Shown: positions 16,668 to 26,611, counted from the first letter of the stretch. The stretch: 34,382 nt of DNA from an uncultured Candidatus Marinamargulisbacteria bacterium (GCA_903902445.1 CAIUUT010000041.1:1-34382); one strand, 5' to 3'. A program made the numbers and translations. Notes: generated by a model from the letters alone, not told the origin.

Positions 16668-17843
16668 ATGATAAAAAAGTTAGCGACGGTATTGATGTTC
16701 TTGATTTTGTTAAGTTTTGTTCAGGCAGCTACTTCGGAAAGTAAGTCTGCAACCACCATCGGTGGGCATTTTATGTTTTTCGATCATGACTCTTCAAGTG
16801 GCACCAGGGTCTATACAAATGGTTCAGGCACCTACATCGATAGAAGCAGTAAGAATATGGGCATGTATCCCGCTTGGTTAGTGCTCTATATTAATCATGT
16901 GGTGAACGACTTGGTTACAATTGAGTTTTCTCCACAGATCCAAAATGTTACGGGTGCTACACCTGTTTTTGGGACAAATGTTGGTGACGGTAAGTCGACT
17001 AGTAAAGCTCCCTTAACTCTTGCGCAAGGTGAAACGCCACCTGCTAGAGCAATTTTTAAGCTCCCAGGGCAATATGAGTTAACGGTTGGTAATTTTTACC
17101 AAAGATTATCATGGTGTTATGGAGATATAGCTTCATGGCAGGATCATATGATGATACCTCGTCAGCTTTACCGCGGAGGCCTAAATCTGCATGATTCTGG
17201 TTTCCAAGTTTATAAAGAGCTAGATATTAATGGTTACCGGTTGCCAGTGACGGCCGTGGTCGGAAATGGTAACTCTTGGAACCAAGATAAAGACGGTACT
17301 CTGGCTTATTTACTAAAACTTGAGCCAGAATATAATGGTTTTAAGTTTAACCTAGCTGGCGCATTTAATCCTATGACCAATACTTCTGGGCAGAATGTAA
17401 ACGACTACCGTGGTGTTGTTGGGGTGCAGTTTTCTAACGGTCCTTGGTTTGTGCGCAGTGAATATTTCAGCACTCAGGCTAACAATGGTAGAACTGTAAG
17501 TACGAGTATTTCTACTAAAGTTTATGATGGACAAAAGAAAGATGGCTATAACGTGATTGTAAAGTATCAGCTCTTAGATAACCTATCGCTTGAAACCGCA
17601 TATTACTTTGACAAGTCAAATGGTAGAGCTGTTTATGATGGCGCAGGCTACACTGAAACTTACAAAGACTTGTATTTTGGTGCTACCTATTCTCTTGCCG
17701 ATGGTGCAGAGCTAATTATGACCTACGAATCCGGAGATTATTACAAGAAAGATGCGCGTGGTCCGGGTGCTTCTGCTTCTTTTATCTCAGAAGAGGTTCT
17801 AGTGTTTAATCGTTTAGAAATAGGTACGCGTATAACTTTCTAG
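16668..17843 (+). CDS. Outer-membrane porin-like beta-barrel protein
   Basis: Signal peptide; alternating beta-strand pattern; C-terminal strand '...LVFNRLEIGTRITF' ending in aromatic residue; paralogue follows. Confidence 0.75.
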   Translation: MIKKLATVLMFLILLSFVQAATSESKSATTIGGHFMFFDHDSSSGTRVYTNGSGTYIDRSSKNMGMYPAWLVLYINHVVNDLVTIEFSPQIQNVTGATPVFGTNVGDGKSTSKAPLTLAQGETPPARAIFKLPGQYELTVGNFYQRLSWCYGDIASWQDHMMIPRQLYRGGLNLHDSGFQVYKELDINGYRLPVTAVVGNGNSWNQDKDGTLAYLLKLEPEYNGFKFNLAGAFNPMTNTSGQNVNDYRGVVGVQFSNGPWFVRSEYFSTQANNGRTVSTSISTKVYDGQKKDGYNVIVKYQLLDNLSLETAYYFDKSNGRAVYDGAGYTETYKDLYFGATYSLADGAELIMTYESGDYYKKDARGPGASASFISEEVLVFNRLEIGTRITF

Positions 17844-17919
17844 GGCAATGTAATAGTAATGAAGAGGGTGTTGTAGCGACATCAGTTAGGGTTAGAAAAT
17901 TTAAAGAATGGAGAAGGAT

Positions 17920-19071
17920 ATGATAAAAAAATTAATAATTAGTTCGTTGATCGTTTTATCTTTAGGTGCAGCTTATGCAAGTGAAGAGACAGGTATTTTT
18001 ACAGGAACCATGAGAGTGCTTCCTTACGATAGTGCTTTTGGTAATCGCGATATAACTACTTTTGCGGGAGCAAATTCTTCTTACAAAACAGGTCGTTATG
18101 TAGGTACCGTTATCGACTATGTGAGATTATCGATTCGCAGCAAGCTGTCCGAGGTTGTTTCTATTCAAGCAGACCCAGTATTTAGTGCCACTGGCTTAAA
18201 TTCAACGCCAATATTTGGAAAAAATGTAGGTGAGCAAGTAGCCAATGGTAAACTATTTGACTCTCAGACTTTTGATGTAGCAAAGGTAATCTTTACTCTT
18301 CAAGATGGTTATAAAGTATCTACCGGTCTTTTTAGAGCCAAGTTAACTTGGGATTATGGAAACTACATGGCTGAGAAAAATTCCATTATGGAGTCAATGT
18401 TCTCTAAAGCAACAGATTTAGGAAACATACTTGATTCAGGTGTGGAAATAAATAAAACTTTTTCAGTTAGCAATTTAACACTCCCAGTAACTTTACAGCT
18501 GTTAAATGGTGCCAACCCTTACTATGATCAAAACCAAAATATTGCTTGGTTAGTGAAAGTTGAGCCAGAATTGTCAGGTATAAAGCTTAACCTAGCTCTG
18601 TTTAACAACTTAACTACGAATAATAGTAGGGATTTACGTACAGCAGTGGGTGCCGAGTACACCTCTGGTCCTTTGTATTTACGTGGTGAATTTGCTGCTA
18701 GTTGGCAAAAACAAGCAAGACAACAGCAAAATGGATCTACAAGTGCTTCAGCGTTTACTAAGGATACCAAGAAGGCTACGGGTTACTACGCATTAGTAAA
18801 ATACGCAGCACTCTCCAATGTTAATGTGCAAGCCCAGTACTCTGTGCTTGAGCTCAATAATCTAGCAGGTGTAGCTTATGGTTCAAATGCTAAGGAATTA
18901 GACTCAGACTTAGCATTTACCGCTGAGTATGTGTACAGTCCAGATTTTGTGTTAAATGCAACGTATACCCTATCCAATTACTCACGTAAGGATAGCGATG
19001 CTAAGGCAGGTAACTCCAGCGAAGTATTAGATTTCAATAGATTTATTATTGGATCTCGTATTTCTTTCTAA
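17920..19071 (+). CDS. Outer-membrane porin-like beta-barrel protein, paralogue
   Basis: Signal peptide MIKKLIISSLIVLSLGAAYA; C-terminus '...EVLDFNRFIIGSRISF' matches the upstream protein. Start at 17920 behind 'ggagaaggat'. Confidence 0.75.
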   Translation: MIKKLIISSLIVLSLGAAYASEETGIFTGTMRVLPYDSAFGNRDITTFAGANSSYKTGRYVGTVIDYVRLSIRSKLSEVVSIQADPVFSATGLNSTPIFGKNVGEQVANGKLFDSQTFDVAKVIFTLQDGYKVSTGLFRAKLTWDYGNYMAEKNSIMESMFSKATDLGNILDSGVEINKTFSVSNLTLPVTLQLLNGANPYYDQNQNIAWLVKVEPELSGIKLNLALFNNLTTNNSRDLRTAVGAEYTSGPLYLRGEFAASWQKQARQQQNGSTSASAFTKDTKKATGYYALVKYAALSNVNVQAQYSVLELNNLAGVAYGSNAKELDSDLAFTAEYVYSPDFVLNATYTLSNYSRKDSDAKAGNSSEVLDFNRFIIGSRISF

Positions 19072-19119
19072 TTCTTAGAATTAGCGTTTTAAGCTGCTTC
19101 ATCTTGAGGCAGTTACACA

Positions 19120-19151
19120 AAAGAAAGGGTGGTATTAGCCACCCTTTCTTT
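19120..19151 (+). terminator. Rho-independent terminator after porin pair
   Basis: AAAGAAAGGGTGG-tattag-CCACCCTTTCTTT followed by T-rich tract. Confidence 0.9.
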
Positions 19152-19238
19152 TTGTTCTTTTTGGATTGTTGCGAAATGTTATTTCCGTCATTCCGGGCCA
19201 GCAGCCATTGTTCGGAGTCATTATTCAGTGAAAAAGTC

Positions 19239-19294
19239 GTCGTTCCGAGCTTCCAGACAGTGTCTGAGACATTGTCTGGAAGTCGAGGAATCTG
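19239..19294. repeat. GTCATTCC/GAGGAATCT-type element split by a nested palindrome
   Basis: GTCGTTCCGAGC-[TTCCAGACA g TGTCTgAGACA t TGTCTGGAA]-GTCGAGGAATCTG. Confidence 0.7.
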
Positions 19295-19349
19295 TAGTTT
19301 AAAAGACCAATTCTTGTCATTAAACTGGCTTCAATGTAATAATATACTT

Positions 19350-20435
19350 ATGGAAATTAAGTACGATTGTCGCTACTTGGATGGCTATAAACCTTGTAAA
19401 GCCCACAAACAAAAACAGGCTGTCTGTGCTTCATGTGCGAGTTATAGCCCTATAGTAAATAATATCCTCATCCTTAAAACAGGTGCAGCAGGTGAGGTGG
19501 TGCGCAACACGCCTTTACTAACTAGGCTTAGGCAGCTCTACCCCAACGCAAAGCTAACGTGGGTAACGCATTTCCCTGACCTAATTCCCAAGGGTATGGT
19601 GGACGAAGTCTTGAAGTTCTCTTGGGAAAATATATGCTATTTAGCCTCTCAGGAGTTTGATATCGTCTATTCCCTAGATAAAGACAAGAAAGTGTGTGGG
19701 GTCTTGTCACAGCTAAATTATAAAATGATATACGGCTTTAAAATCAATGCAAATGGCGCGATTATCCCTGCGAATGACTTTTCTAAGGAGAAGTGGCTTA
19801 CTGGTATTTGGGATCATCTCATGCTTGAAAACACAAAGCATTATGTGGAAGAAACGTTTGAGGTCTGCGGTTGGGAGTGGCGAGGCGAGGAATACGTCCT
19901 GCCAAATTTCACCGTGCCCAAACTAGAGGTTCCTCAGAACGGCAAGCCGTGGGTTGGAGTAAACACGGGTGCGGGTGCGGCGTGGAGAACAAGAGTCCTA
20001 AGTGCCCAAAAGTTAGAAGGGGTGGTTAGTGTACTGAAAGACAAATATAATGTAATCCTTTTAGGAGGCCCCGAAGAAGAAGCTCTTAACCAAGACCTTA
20101 GCGCTAAATTTCAGAAGGATACTGTTTACTCCTTTGGAGTATTGCCCTTGTTAGATTTCATCGGACTTATGAGTAAGTGTGACCTGATCATTACCAGTGT
20201 GACCATGGCTTTGCATCTGGCTATTGGCTTGAAAAAAAAGATTGTACTGCTCAATAATATTTTCCCCCCCAACGAATTTTATTTGTACGGTTTGGGAGAA
20301 ATCCTTGAGCCCCAAGAGCTCAGCTGCAAATATTGCTACAAAAGCAAATTTGACGCAAAGTGTCAAAGGCCAGATTGCCTAGATAGCATTTCCAATGACC
20401 ATATCCTAAAAAAAGTAGATTCATTGCTAAACTAG
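19350..20435 (+). CDS. Glycosyltransferase family 9 (heptosyltransferase-like)
   Basis: 'NNILILKTGAAGEVVRNTPLLTRLRQLYPNAKLTWVTH', 'WVGVNTGAGAAWRTR', 'LIITSVTMALHLAIGLKKKIVLLNN'. Start at ATG 19350; upstream part of the listed ORF is repeat sequence. Confidence 0.85.
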   Translation: MEIKYDCRYLDGYKPCKAHKQKQAVCASCASYSPIVNNILILKTGAAGEVVRNTPLLTRLRQLYPNAKLTWVTHFPDLIPKGMVDEVLKFSWENICYLASQEFDIVYSLDKDKKVCGVLSQLNYKMIYGFKINANGAIIPANDFSKEKWLTGIWDHLMLENTKHYVEETFEVCGWEWRGEEYVLPNFTVPKLEVPQNGKPWVGVNTGAGAAWRTRVLSAQKLEGVVSVLKDKYNVILLGGPEEEALNQDLSAKFQKDTVYSFGVLPLLDFIGLMSKCDLIITSVTMALHLAIGLKKKIVLLNNIFPPNEFYLYGLGEILEPQELSCKYCYKSKFDAKCQRPDCLDSISNDHILKKVDSLLN

Positions 20436-20503
20436 GTTTGTTTGAAAGAAAAAGAAAATTTGAAAAATGGCACTATGTACCTTATAATTCGAAGCGAATA
20501 ATT

Positions 20504-21520
20504 ATGACCACCAAAACACTTACACTTGAAGAAATATACGAAACCATTCAATCCCCTATGCAGCAAATTGAAGAGGATCTAAATACCTTTGAGGATTTAC
20601 TAAAAAGTGTAACGTTTTCTCCTGCGGGCACCACCAACTTACAGGTAAATGACGGGAAGAAAATTCGTGCTGCACTTCTGCTTTTCTCTGCGGGACAGCT
20701 ATTAGATTTTGAGCCAGCAGTCAAGGCAGGAACAGCCATCGAGATGTTGCATTTTGCCTCACTGGTACACGATGATATTCTCGACCACGAAAGTGAGCGT
20801 CGCGGCGAGGATCCAGTGTACAAGCAGCTTACTTTAAAAAAAGCCTTATTAATGGGTGACTACATCATGGCGCAAGCACTCTTAAGCTTGCCGGAGCAGA
20901 TCTATACGCCAGCCAATCAGGCCTTACAGTCTATCGTGTCTGAGATGTGTGTCGGTGAGTTTATTCAGTTGCACATGAAGGAAAACGTGCTGGCCTTGGC
21001 TGATTACAAACAAGCTTACTACGATGTAAACTTTAAGAAAACGGCGCTCTTATTTAGTAAAGCTTGTGCTCTGGGTAGCATGTTGAATCCCAAAATAAAG
21101 CCTTCAGCACAGGAAGCTTTTGCCAAGTATGGTGAGAATTTTGGCATGGCCTTTCAATTTCTTGATGATGCTTTGGAAATTATACAGCAGTTGCAACAGG
21201 AGCAAGACACCAGAGTTTTTGATGCCGCACAAGGGATTATTACGCTGCCCTATATCATCTACGCACAGAATGTCTTGCAGATAACTACCTTAGAGCAACT
21301 CAGCAATTTTAAGCAGGAACTGGCTTTGCCAGAGCGACTCACTTCCATTCACCAAAATATGAAACGAGCGCAAGTTTTTAATCAAGTTTACGAGGTCATA
21401 GATGGTTTTTTGCAGGAGGCCAATAAAAGTTTAGCTGGTATTAACCAAGAACATACGAAACAGCTTCGTCGGATGTGTGATTTCTTGCGTCAAAAGAGCC
21501 AAAATATTATAATAAATTAA
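20504..21520 (+). CDS. Polyprenyl synthetase (isoprenoid diphosphate synthase family)
   Basis: 'LHFASLVHDDILDHESERRGEDPVY' first Asp-rich motif; 'GMAFQFLDDALEI' second motif; 'KKALLMGDYIMAQAL'. Confidence 0.87.
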   Translation: MTTKTLTLEEIYETIQSPMQQIEEDLNTFEDLLKSVTFSPAGTTNLQVNDGKKIRAALLLFSAGQLLDFEPAVKAGTAIEMLHFASLVHDDILDHESERRGEDPVYKQLTLKKALLMGDYIMAQALLSLPEQIYTPANQALQSIVSEMCVGEFIQLHMKENVLALADYKQAYYDVNFKKTALLFSKACALGSMLNPKIKPSAQEAFAKYGENFGMAFQFLDDALEIIQQLQQEQDTRVFDAAQGIITLPYIIYAQNVLQITTLEQLSNFKQELALPERLTSIHQNMKRAQVFNQVYEVIDGFLQEANKSLAGINQEHTKQLRRMCDFLRQKSQNIIIN

Positions 21521-21565
21521 CACCACTTAGTTTGCGGCGGTTGCATAGCGGGAGGGTGATAAAGA

Positions 21566-22504
21566 ATGTTATATCTTAGTGCAGTTCTCTTAAATATCAT
21601 GATGCTTTTTTTGTTGCCAAACCAAGCAGTTTTGGGGCAGCGGTTAGTTATAAGTTCCATTTGTGTTTTATACTTTTGCTTATATTTCCTCTTTACCCAC
21701 AGCCAGTGGGTGGCCAATTTGCAAGGCAAAAAACTCTCTCTTCTGAGGCTGTTTATTGCCGCAATTGCTCTTAGCAGTTTCTTTTGTTTCCTCGTTAAAG
21801 GTCATTTGTCGTTCACAGATTTTGAGATGATTTTCTTGGTGTATGCTATTCCCTTTGGTTTGTTGCTACCAACTCGCCAGACTTTTGCCAAGTTTCACCC
21901 CCTAGACTTTCTGGTTTTCTTAGCAATATTCATCCCACTAGAAATAAATGTGGTTACGTTGCCCCTTATCGCCCTGCCGAATGTGCTTAGTTTCGATGGC
22001 ATTTTTATGGTATCGGTGTTGTTTACTCTATTTGTTTATGTGGTTTTTCGCCAAATAGATATTGGATTACATCTTGTAAAGGACAAACAAAAATGGCTAG
22101 AAACGATAGGTCTGAGTATCCTTCTAATTTTCATAGAAATAGTAGTAGGTACCCACTTTCATGTCATCAAGTTTGTGGGGTGGCAGCTCAATATACCCAA
22201 TACATTTTCTCTAATTGTTTTTATGCTCTTTAACGCTGCTTTCTTGGAGGAAATATTTTTCCGAGGTCTTATTTACAACTACCTAGTACAATATTTGGCA
22301 AAGTTTCACACGTATCTGCCATTAGCCTTAAACACCTTTCTATTTGGGCTTACCCACTTAGATAACGGGGGCATGCCCATGTTTTATCTCTCGTCTATTG
22401 CGGGGCTTTTCTACTGTGTGGTTTACATGCGTACCCGCAGCATTTTTTGCGCGACGCTCATACACGCTCTAACCAATATTTGCTGGAAGCTTTTTTTCGT
22501 TTAG
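21566..22504 (+). CDS. CPBP-family intramembrane metalloprotease
   Basis: 'FLEEIFFRGLIYN' (EExxxR), 'FGLTHLDNG', 'LIHALTNICW' motifs; multi-TM. Confidence 0.85.
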   Translation: MLYLSAVLLNIMMLFLLPNQAVLGQRLVISSICVLYFCLYFLFTHSQWVANLQGKKLSLLRLFIAAIALSSFFCFLVKGHLSFTDFEMIFLVYAIPFGLLLPTRQTFAKFHPLDFLVFLAIFIPLEINVVTLPLIALPNVLSFDGIFMVSVLFTLFVYVVFRQIDIGLHLVKDKQKWLETIGLSILLIFIEIVVGTHFHVIKFVGWQLNIPNTFSLIVFMLFNAAFLEEIFFRGLIYNYLVQYLAKFHTYLPLALNTFLFGLTHLDNGGMPMFYLSSIAGLFYCVVYMRTRSIFCATLIHALTNICWKLFFV

Positions 22505-22513
22505 CCGTTAGTT

Positions 22514-22656
22514 TATAACCTATAGGGTATAATATATGTGCTGCGAGCCCTATTTTGTATTGCAGATGTTAGCCTTATACCTGAAAGGGTATAAAATATT
22601 GACTATTGATGTTTGTTTATGTATTATATGGGCATAACTATACCCGAAAGGATATA
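22514..22656 (+). promoter_or_regulatory. hip promoter with three operator-like palindromes
   Basis: TATAACCtataGGGTATA (22514-22531), TTATACCtgaaagGGTATAA (22575-22594), TATACCcgaaaGGATATA (22639-22656); promoter TTGACT (22599-22604)-N17-TATTAT (22622-22627) lies between the second and third. Confidence 0.72.
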
Positions 22657-22658
22657 AA

Positions 22659-22862
22659 GTGAACTTAGTCCAATTTATTAAACTTAAACGCAAGGAAAAT
22701 ATAGTGACACAAGAAGAGCTGTCAGTTGCGGCTGGTGTTGGGCTTCGCTTTGTTCGTGATTTAGAGCAAGGCAAAAAGACCTTGAGACTCGATAAGGTCA
22801 ATCTTGTACTTGCTGTTTTTGGTGCGGAAATGGTTCCAGAAAACGTAGAATATCATGAGTAA
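22659..22862 (+). CDS. hipB: HipB-like XRE-family antitoxin/repressor
   Basis: 'TQEELSVAAGVGLRFVRDLEQGKKTLRLDKVNLVLAVFGAEM' is typical HipB HTH. Confidence 0.9.
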   Translation: MNLVQFIKLKRKENIVTQEELSVAAGVGLRFVRDLEQGKKTLRLDKVNLVLAVFGAEMVPENVEYHE

Positions 22863-23175
22863 GCAGGTAAAAATCTTGGTTAATGGTCTGTACTGTGGCC
22901 TATTATCTAAAACTAGTGAAGGCTATGAGTTCTGTTATGATCGCCAATATTTGTTAGGAGAAAAGTCAAAGGCCGTAAGTTTATCTCTACCACTACAGCA
23001 ATCATCTTTTTTTTCCAAGGAGCTGTTTCCATTTTTTGCTGGCTTAGCCCAGGAAGGTTGGCTAAAAGAAATGTCAGAAAGAATTTTTCATATAGATTCC
23101 TCCGATCATTTCTCACTTATTGTGAAAAATGGAAAGGATTGTATCGGGAACATAACGCTGGAGGAAGTGCTGTGA
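22855..23175 (+). CDS. hipS: HipS-like protein (stand-alone HipA N-subdomain 1)
   Basis: 'VKILVNGLYCGLLSKTSEGYEFCYDRQYLLG...PLQQSSFFSKELFPFFAGLAQEGWLKEM' matches the HipA N-terminal domain as a separate ORF overlapping hipB and hipT by a few bp. Confidence 0.85.
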   Translation: MSKQVKILVNGLYCGLLSKTSEGYEFCYDRQYLLGEKSKAVSLSLPLQQSSFFSKELFPFFAGLAQEGWLKEMSERIFHIDSSDHFSLIVKNGKDCIGNITLEEVL

Positions 23176-24026
23176 GCCCTTTATTTCTAGATTCTAAACG
23201 TCCCATTATCGATATTAATCTTTCACAAATTACCACTTTGTCCAAGCAGCTAATCGGTAAACTTTCCATTTCTGGGGTACAGAAAAAACTTTCCTTAAAA
23301 TGGGATAAAGCGACGAATGCATTATTGCCAGCCCCAGTGGGAGGAGAATATATCCTTAAACCACAGCTAGAGCAATGGTCTTTTGTTCCAGAGAACGAAA
23401 ACCTTACCATGGATCTAGCAGATCTTGTTGGCATAAACACGGCGTTGCATACTTTAATTTCTCTGGGTGACGGTTCTAATGCATATTTAGTGAAGAGGTT
23501 CGATCGCATAAAATCCCATAAGTTAGCTTTTGAGGATTTTGCTCAATTGTTAGGCATTTATGCGCAGGACAAGTATTCTGCATCAGTGGAAAGCATGGGC
23601 AAGGTTATTGATAGATTTAGCGCTGCCCCAGGGATTGATAAAGTTAAGTTTTTCAAACTGATATTATTTAATTTTCTCGTAGGGAATACGGATGCTCATA
23701 CCAAAAATTATGGTCTTCTCGGTTATCCACATGGCTATAGACTTAGTCCAGCTTATGATTTGGTAAGCACAAAATTAATCATCCCAGAAGACAAAGATGA
23801 GTCGGCCCTTCAAATTAATGGTAAGAAGAATCATTTGAAAAATATTGACTTTGAGGTCTTAGCCCATAACTTAAACCTTTCTAGTAAGTCAGTTATAAAA
23901 GTGTTTCGTGATTTGCAGAAGTTAAAAGACGAAGGTGTAGTCCTTGTTGCAGCATCCAAATTGCCAGAAGATTATAAAACAAGATATGAGGCTATATTAA
24001 GTTCTAATTGGGCAAAAATAAGCTAA
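23172..24026 (+). CDS. hipT: HipT-like Ser/Thr kinase toxin (HipA C-terminal type)
   Basis: GTG start at 23172 overlapping the hipS stop (GTGA). 'GKLSISGVQKKLSL' Gly-rich loop with SIS motif, 'NTDAHTKNYGLL' catalytic loop, 'LSPAYDLVST'. Confidence 0.87.
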   Translation: MSPLFLDSKRPIIDINLSQITTLSKQLIGKLSISGVQKKLSLKWDKATNALLPAPVGGEYILKPQLEQWSFVPENENLTMDLADLVGINTALHTLISLGDGSNAYLVKRFDRIKSHKLAFEDFAQLLGIYAQDKYSASVESMGKVIDRFSAAPGIDKVKFFKLILFNFLVGNTDAHTKNYGLLGYPHGYRLSPAYDLVSTKLIIPEDKDESALQINGKKNHLKNIDFEVLAHNLNLSSKSVIKVFRDLQKLKDEGVVLVAASKLPEDYKTRYEAILSSNWAKIS

Positions 24027-24175
24027 GTACTTCCGGTTCCCTATCATTTCTGTTAGCTCACTTTCGAGTAGGCTACTTCCCACGTTCCTGAATTTACCAT
24101 TGCCAAAAACGCAAAAAAATATTATTTTATGTATATCGTAGAAATCCAATATTAATATTTTTAGAGTAGGTATAA

Positions 24176-24532
24176 ATGATTAACGAATATGGAATAATCG
24201 GGATTTTTTTGCTGGGAGGAATTGCCTTTACACTAGTTTGCTTAGTGTTGAGCTGGCTACTCAGTCCCCACAAACGTTCCGTTGTAAAGGAAAGTACCTA
24301 CGAATGCGGACTAGAAACCAGTGGCGTTACGTGGGTTCAGTTTAAAATCCAATATTTTCTATATGCACTTGTCTTTGTGGCCTTCGATGTGGAAACCGTT
24401 TTCCTCTTTCCATGGGCTGTCGCTTTTAATTGCCTAGGCATGTTTGCTTTCGCCGAGATGTTGGTCTTTGTCGTTATTTTGGTTCTGGGTCTATGGTACA
24501 TGTGGAAAGAAGGAGCTTTAGAGTGGAACTAA
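24176..24532 (+). CDS. nuoA: NADH-quinone oxidoreductase-type subunit A
   Basis: '[13 protein letters not shown]', '[27 protein letters not shown]'. Confidence 0.95.
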   Translation: MINEYGIIGIFLLGGIAFTLVCLVLSWLLSPHKRSVVKESTYECGLETSGVTWVQFKIQYFLYALVFVAFDVETVFLFPWAVAFNCLGMFAFAEMLVFVVILVLGLWYMWKEGALEWN

Positions 24533-25026
24533 GCAGCACTTCCGTAGATGAATTAATTAAAGAAAACATTCTGCTTACCACGGTAGAACAGGTGTTAGAC
24601 TATTGCCGTTCCTACTCCTTATGGCCAGTTACCTTTGGATTAGCCTGTTGCGCCATTGAAATGATGGCTACGGGTGGCGCTCGTTACGATATTTCCCGTT
24701 TTGGTTATGAAGTTTTTCGTCCGTCTCCCCGCCAAGCCGATTTGCTTATTATTGCGGGCACGGTGACTCATAAAATGGTGCCCTTGGTACAACGTATTTA
24801 TGAGCAAATGCCTGAACCAAAGTACGTTATCGCTATGGGTAGTTGTGCCATAAGTGGTGGACCTTTTGTAGATTCCTACAGTGTGCTTAAAGGTGTCGAT
24901 AAAATTATCCCTGTGGATGTCTATATCCCAGGTTGTCCCCCTCGCCCTGAAGCCCTACTAGAGGGGCTGTTGCAAATTAAAAAAATGTTACAAACGCCTA
25001 AAAAGAAAAGGTTTAAGAAATCATGA
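24523..25026 (+). CDS. nuoB: Complex I subunit B (N2 cluster)
   Basis: '[30 protein letters not shown]...[21 protein letters not shown]', 'MGSCAISGG', '[13 protein letters not shown]'. GTG start at 24523 likely. Confidence 0.95.
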   Translation: MELSSTSVDELIKENILLTTVEQVLDYCRSYSLWPVTFGLACCAIEMMATGGARYDISRFGYEVFRPSPRQADLLIIAGTVTHKMVPLVQRIYEQMPEPKYVIAMGSCAISGGPFVDSYSVLKGVDKIIPVDVYIPGCPPRPEALLEGLLQIKKMLQTPKKKRFKKS

Positions 25027-25496
25027 TTATTAGCGAAATATTGGCGACACTTTCCGAGAAATATAAAGAAAAGCTAACGGTTATAACCGAGAAGAATGAG
25101 TTAGTGATTGAGTCTGGGAGTTTAGTCCCTTTGCTCGAAGAGCTCAAAAATACCTATGGCTTCAATATGCTCGCCGTATTAACGGCTGTGGAGTATTCCA
25201 CTAAATTGGAAATGGTATATCGCCTGATGTCTCAAGAGAGTGCGCAGCTTGTGGTTATTAAAGTTGAGTTGCCATTGGCTTCACCCAAAGTGGCCTCGAT
25301 TGCCAAAGTCTGGTCAGCCGCGATTGTGCAAGAGTGTGAAGTCTTTGACATGTTTGGCATCATTTTCGAAGGCCATCCTAATCTTAGAAGAATCCTTAAT
25401 CCCGACGATTTTGCTCATTTCCCTTTAAGAAAAAGTTTCAAGCTGGAAGTCATCGACAGGCAGTCTCAAGAATTGCTAATGAAAGATAAAAAATGA
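25023..25496 (+). CDS. nuoC: Complex I subunit C
   Basis: '[44 protein letters not shown]'. Confidence 0.94.
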   Translation: MIISEILATLSEKYKEKLTVITEKNELVIESGSLVPLLEELKNTYGFNMLAVLTAVEYSTKLEMVYRLMSQESAQLVVIKVELPLASPKVASIAKVWSAAIVQECEVFDMFGIIFEGHPNLRRILNPDDFAHFPLRKSFKLEVIDRQSQELLMKDKK

Positions 25497-26611
25497 ATAC
25501 AACGCAGCAAGATAAGCTCATTACACAAGAGTACTCACTGAATCTTGGGCCACAACATCCCAGTACCCACGGTGTTTATCGCGTTATCCTGACTCTTAAT
25601 GGAGAAACCATCACCCGTGCAGAAAATGTGGTGGGCTACTTACATCGTGGTATAGAAAAGTTGGCAGAGACGCGCACCTACGCACAAGTTATTCCCTACA
25701 CTGATCGACTAGATTATCTGGCCGGTGTTTTAAACAATATCGCCTACGTGCAAACTGTAGAGAAGAGTATGGGCCTCGACGTGGAGTTACGTGCCCAATA
25801 CCTTAGAGTTATTTTTGGCGAACTATCACGTATTGCCAGTCATCTAGTTTGTGTTTCTAGTATGGCGTTAGACTTAAACTCTTTTACAGGTTGGATGTAT
25901 GCTTTTGCTGATCGTGAGAAAATCCTCGATATATTTGAAATGACCTTTGGTGGTCGCCTTACTACCAACTATGCAAGGATTGGCGGCGTATCCAAAGATG
26001 CTACTCCCGAGATACTCGCGGCCATTCGCACTTTTCTCGATACCTTCCCAAAACGTTTTGAGGATTTCAATAATTTAGTAAGCTATAACAAAATATTTAT
26101 AGATCGCACCAAGAACGTCGCTAAAATTTCAGCACAGCAAGCCATCGATTATGGTTTTACTGGGCCAAATCTTAGGGCAAGCGGTGTGGCCTTCGATCTG
26201 CGTAAGAAAGCGCCTTATGGCCTTTACGACCGTTTCGACTTTGAAGTTCCCACGTTAACCAACGGCGATAGTTACGACCGTTACATGCTTCGCGTTTTGG
26301 AAATTAATCAAAGTCTGCGCATTATAGACCAAGCGCTAAAGCAGTTGCCAGAAGGCCCGATTATGTCTAAAGTCCCAAGAGTTATTAAACCACCCGTTGG
26401 TGAAACCTTTCATCAGATTGAAGGCTCCAAAGGTTTATTGGGTTTTAACTTGGTAAGTGATGGAACCGTGAATCCCTCTAGACTTCATATTCACAGTCCT
26501 TCCTTTGTAAATATTGGTATTATTCCGCATATTGCTAAAGGCTTGATTATTCAAGATTTTATAGCTTTTATTGCCTCACTTGACTTTGTTTTAGGAGAAA
26601 TAGACAGATAA
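25493..26611 (+). CDS. nuoD: Complex I subunit D
   Basis: '[25 protein letters not shown]', '[16 protein letters not shown]', C-terminal '[23 protein letters not shown]'. Confidence 0.96.
   Translation: MNTTQQDKLITQEYSLNLGPQHPSTHGVYRVILTLNGETITRAENVVGYLHRGIEKLAETRTYAQVIPYTDRLDYLAGVLNNIAYVQTVEKSMGLDVELRAQYLRVIFGELSRIASHLVCVSSMALDLNSFTGWMYAFADREKILDIFEMTFGGRLTTNYARIGGVSKDATPEILAAIRTFLDTFPKRFEDFNNLVSYNKIFIDRTKNVAKISAQQAIDYGFTGPNLRASGVAFDLRKKAPYGLYDRFDFEVPTLTNGDSYDRYMLRVLEINQSLRIIDQALKQLPEGPIMSKVPRVIKPPVGETFHQIEGSKGLLGFNLVSDGTVNPSRLHIHSPSFVNIGIIPHIAKGLIIQDFIAFIASLDFVLGEIDR

Noticed and set aside
23058-23171. N-terminal extension of the kinase ORF (start 23058)
   Set aside because: It overlaps hipS in another frame; the GTG at 23172 overlapping the hipS stop gives a protein starting where HipT should.
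22855-24026. hipA pseudogene by frameshift
   Set aside because: Stop/start overlap GTGA, SIS motif and intact kinase motifs fit a genuine HipS/HipT split, though read-level confirmation is needed.
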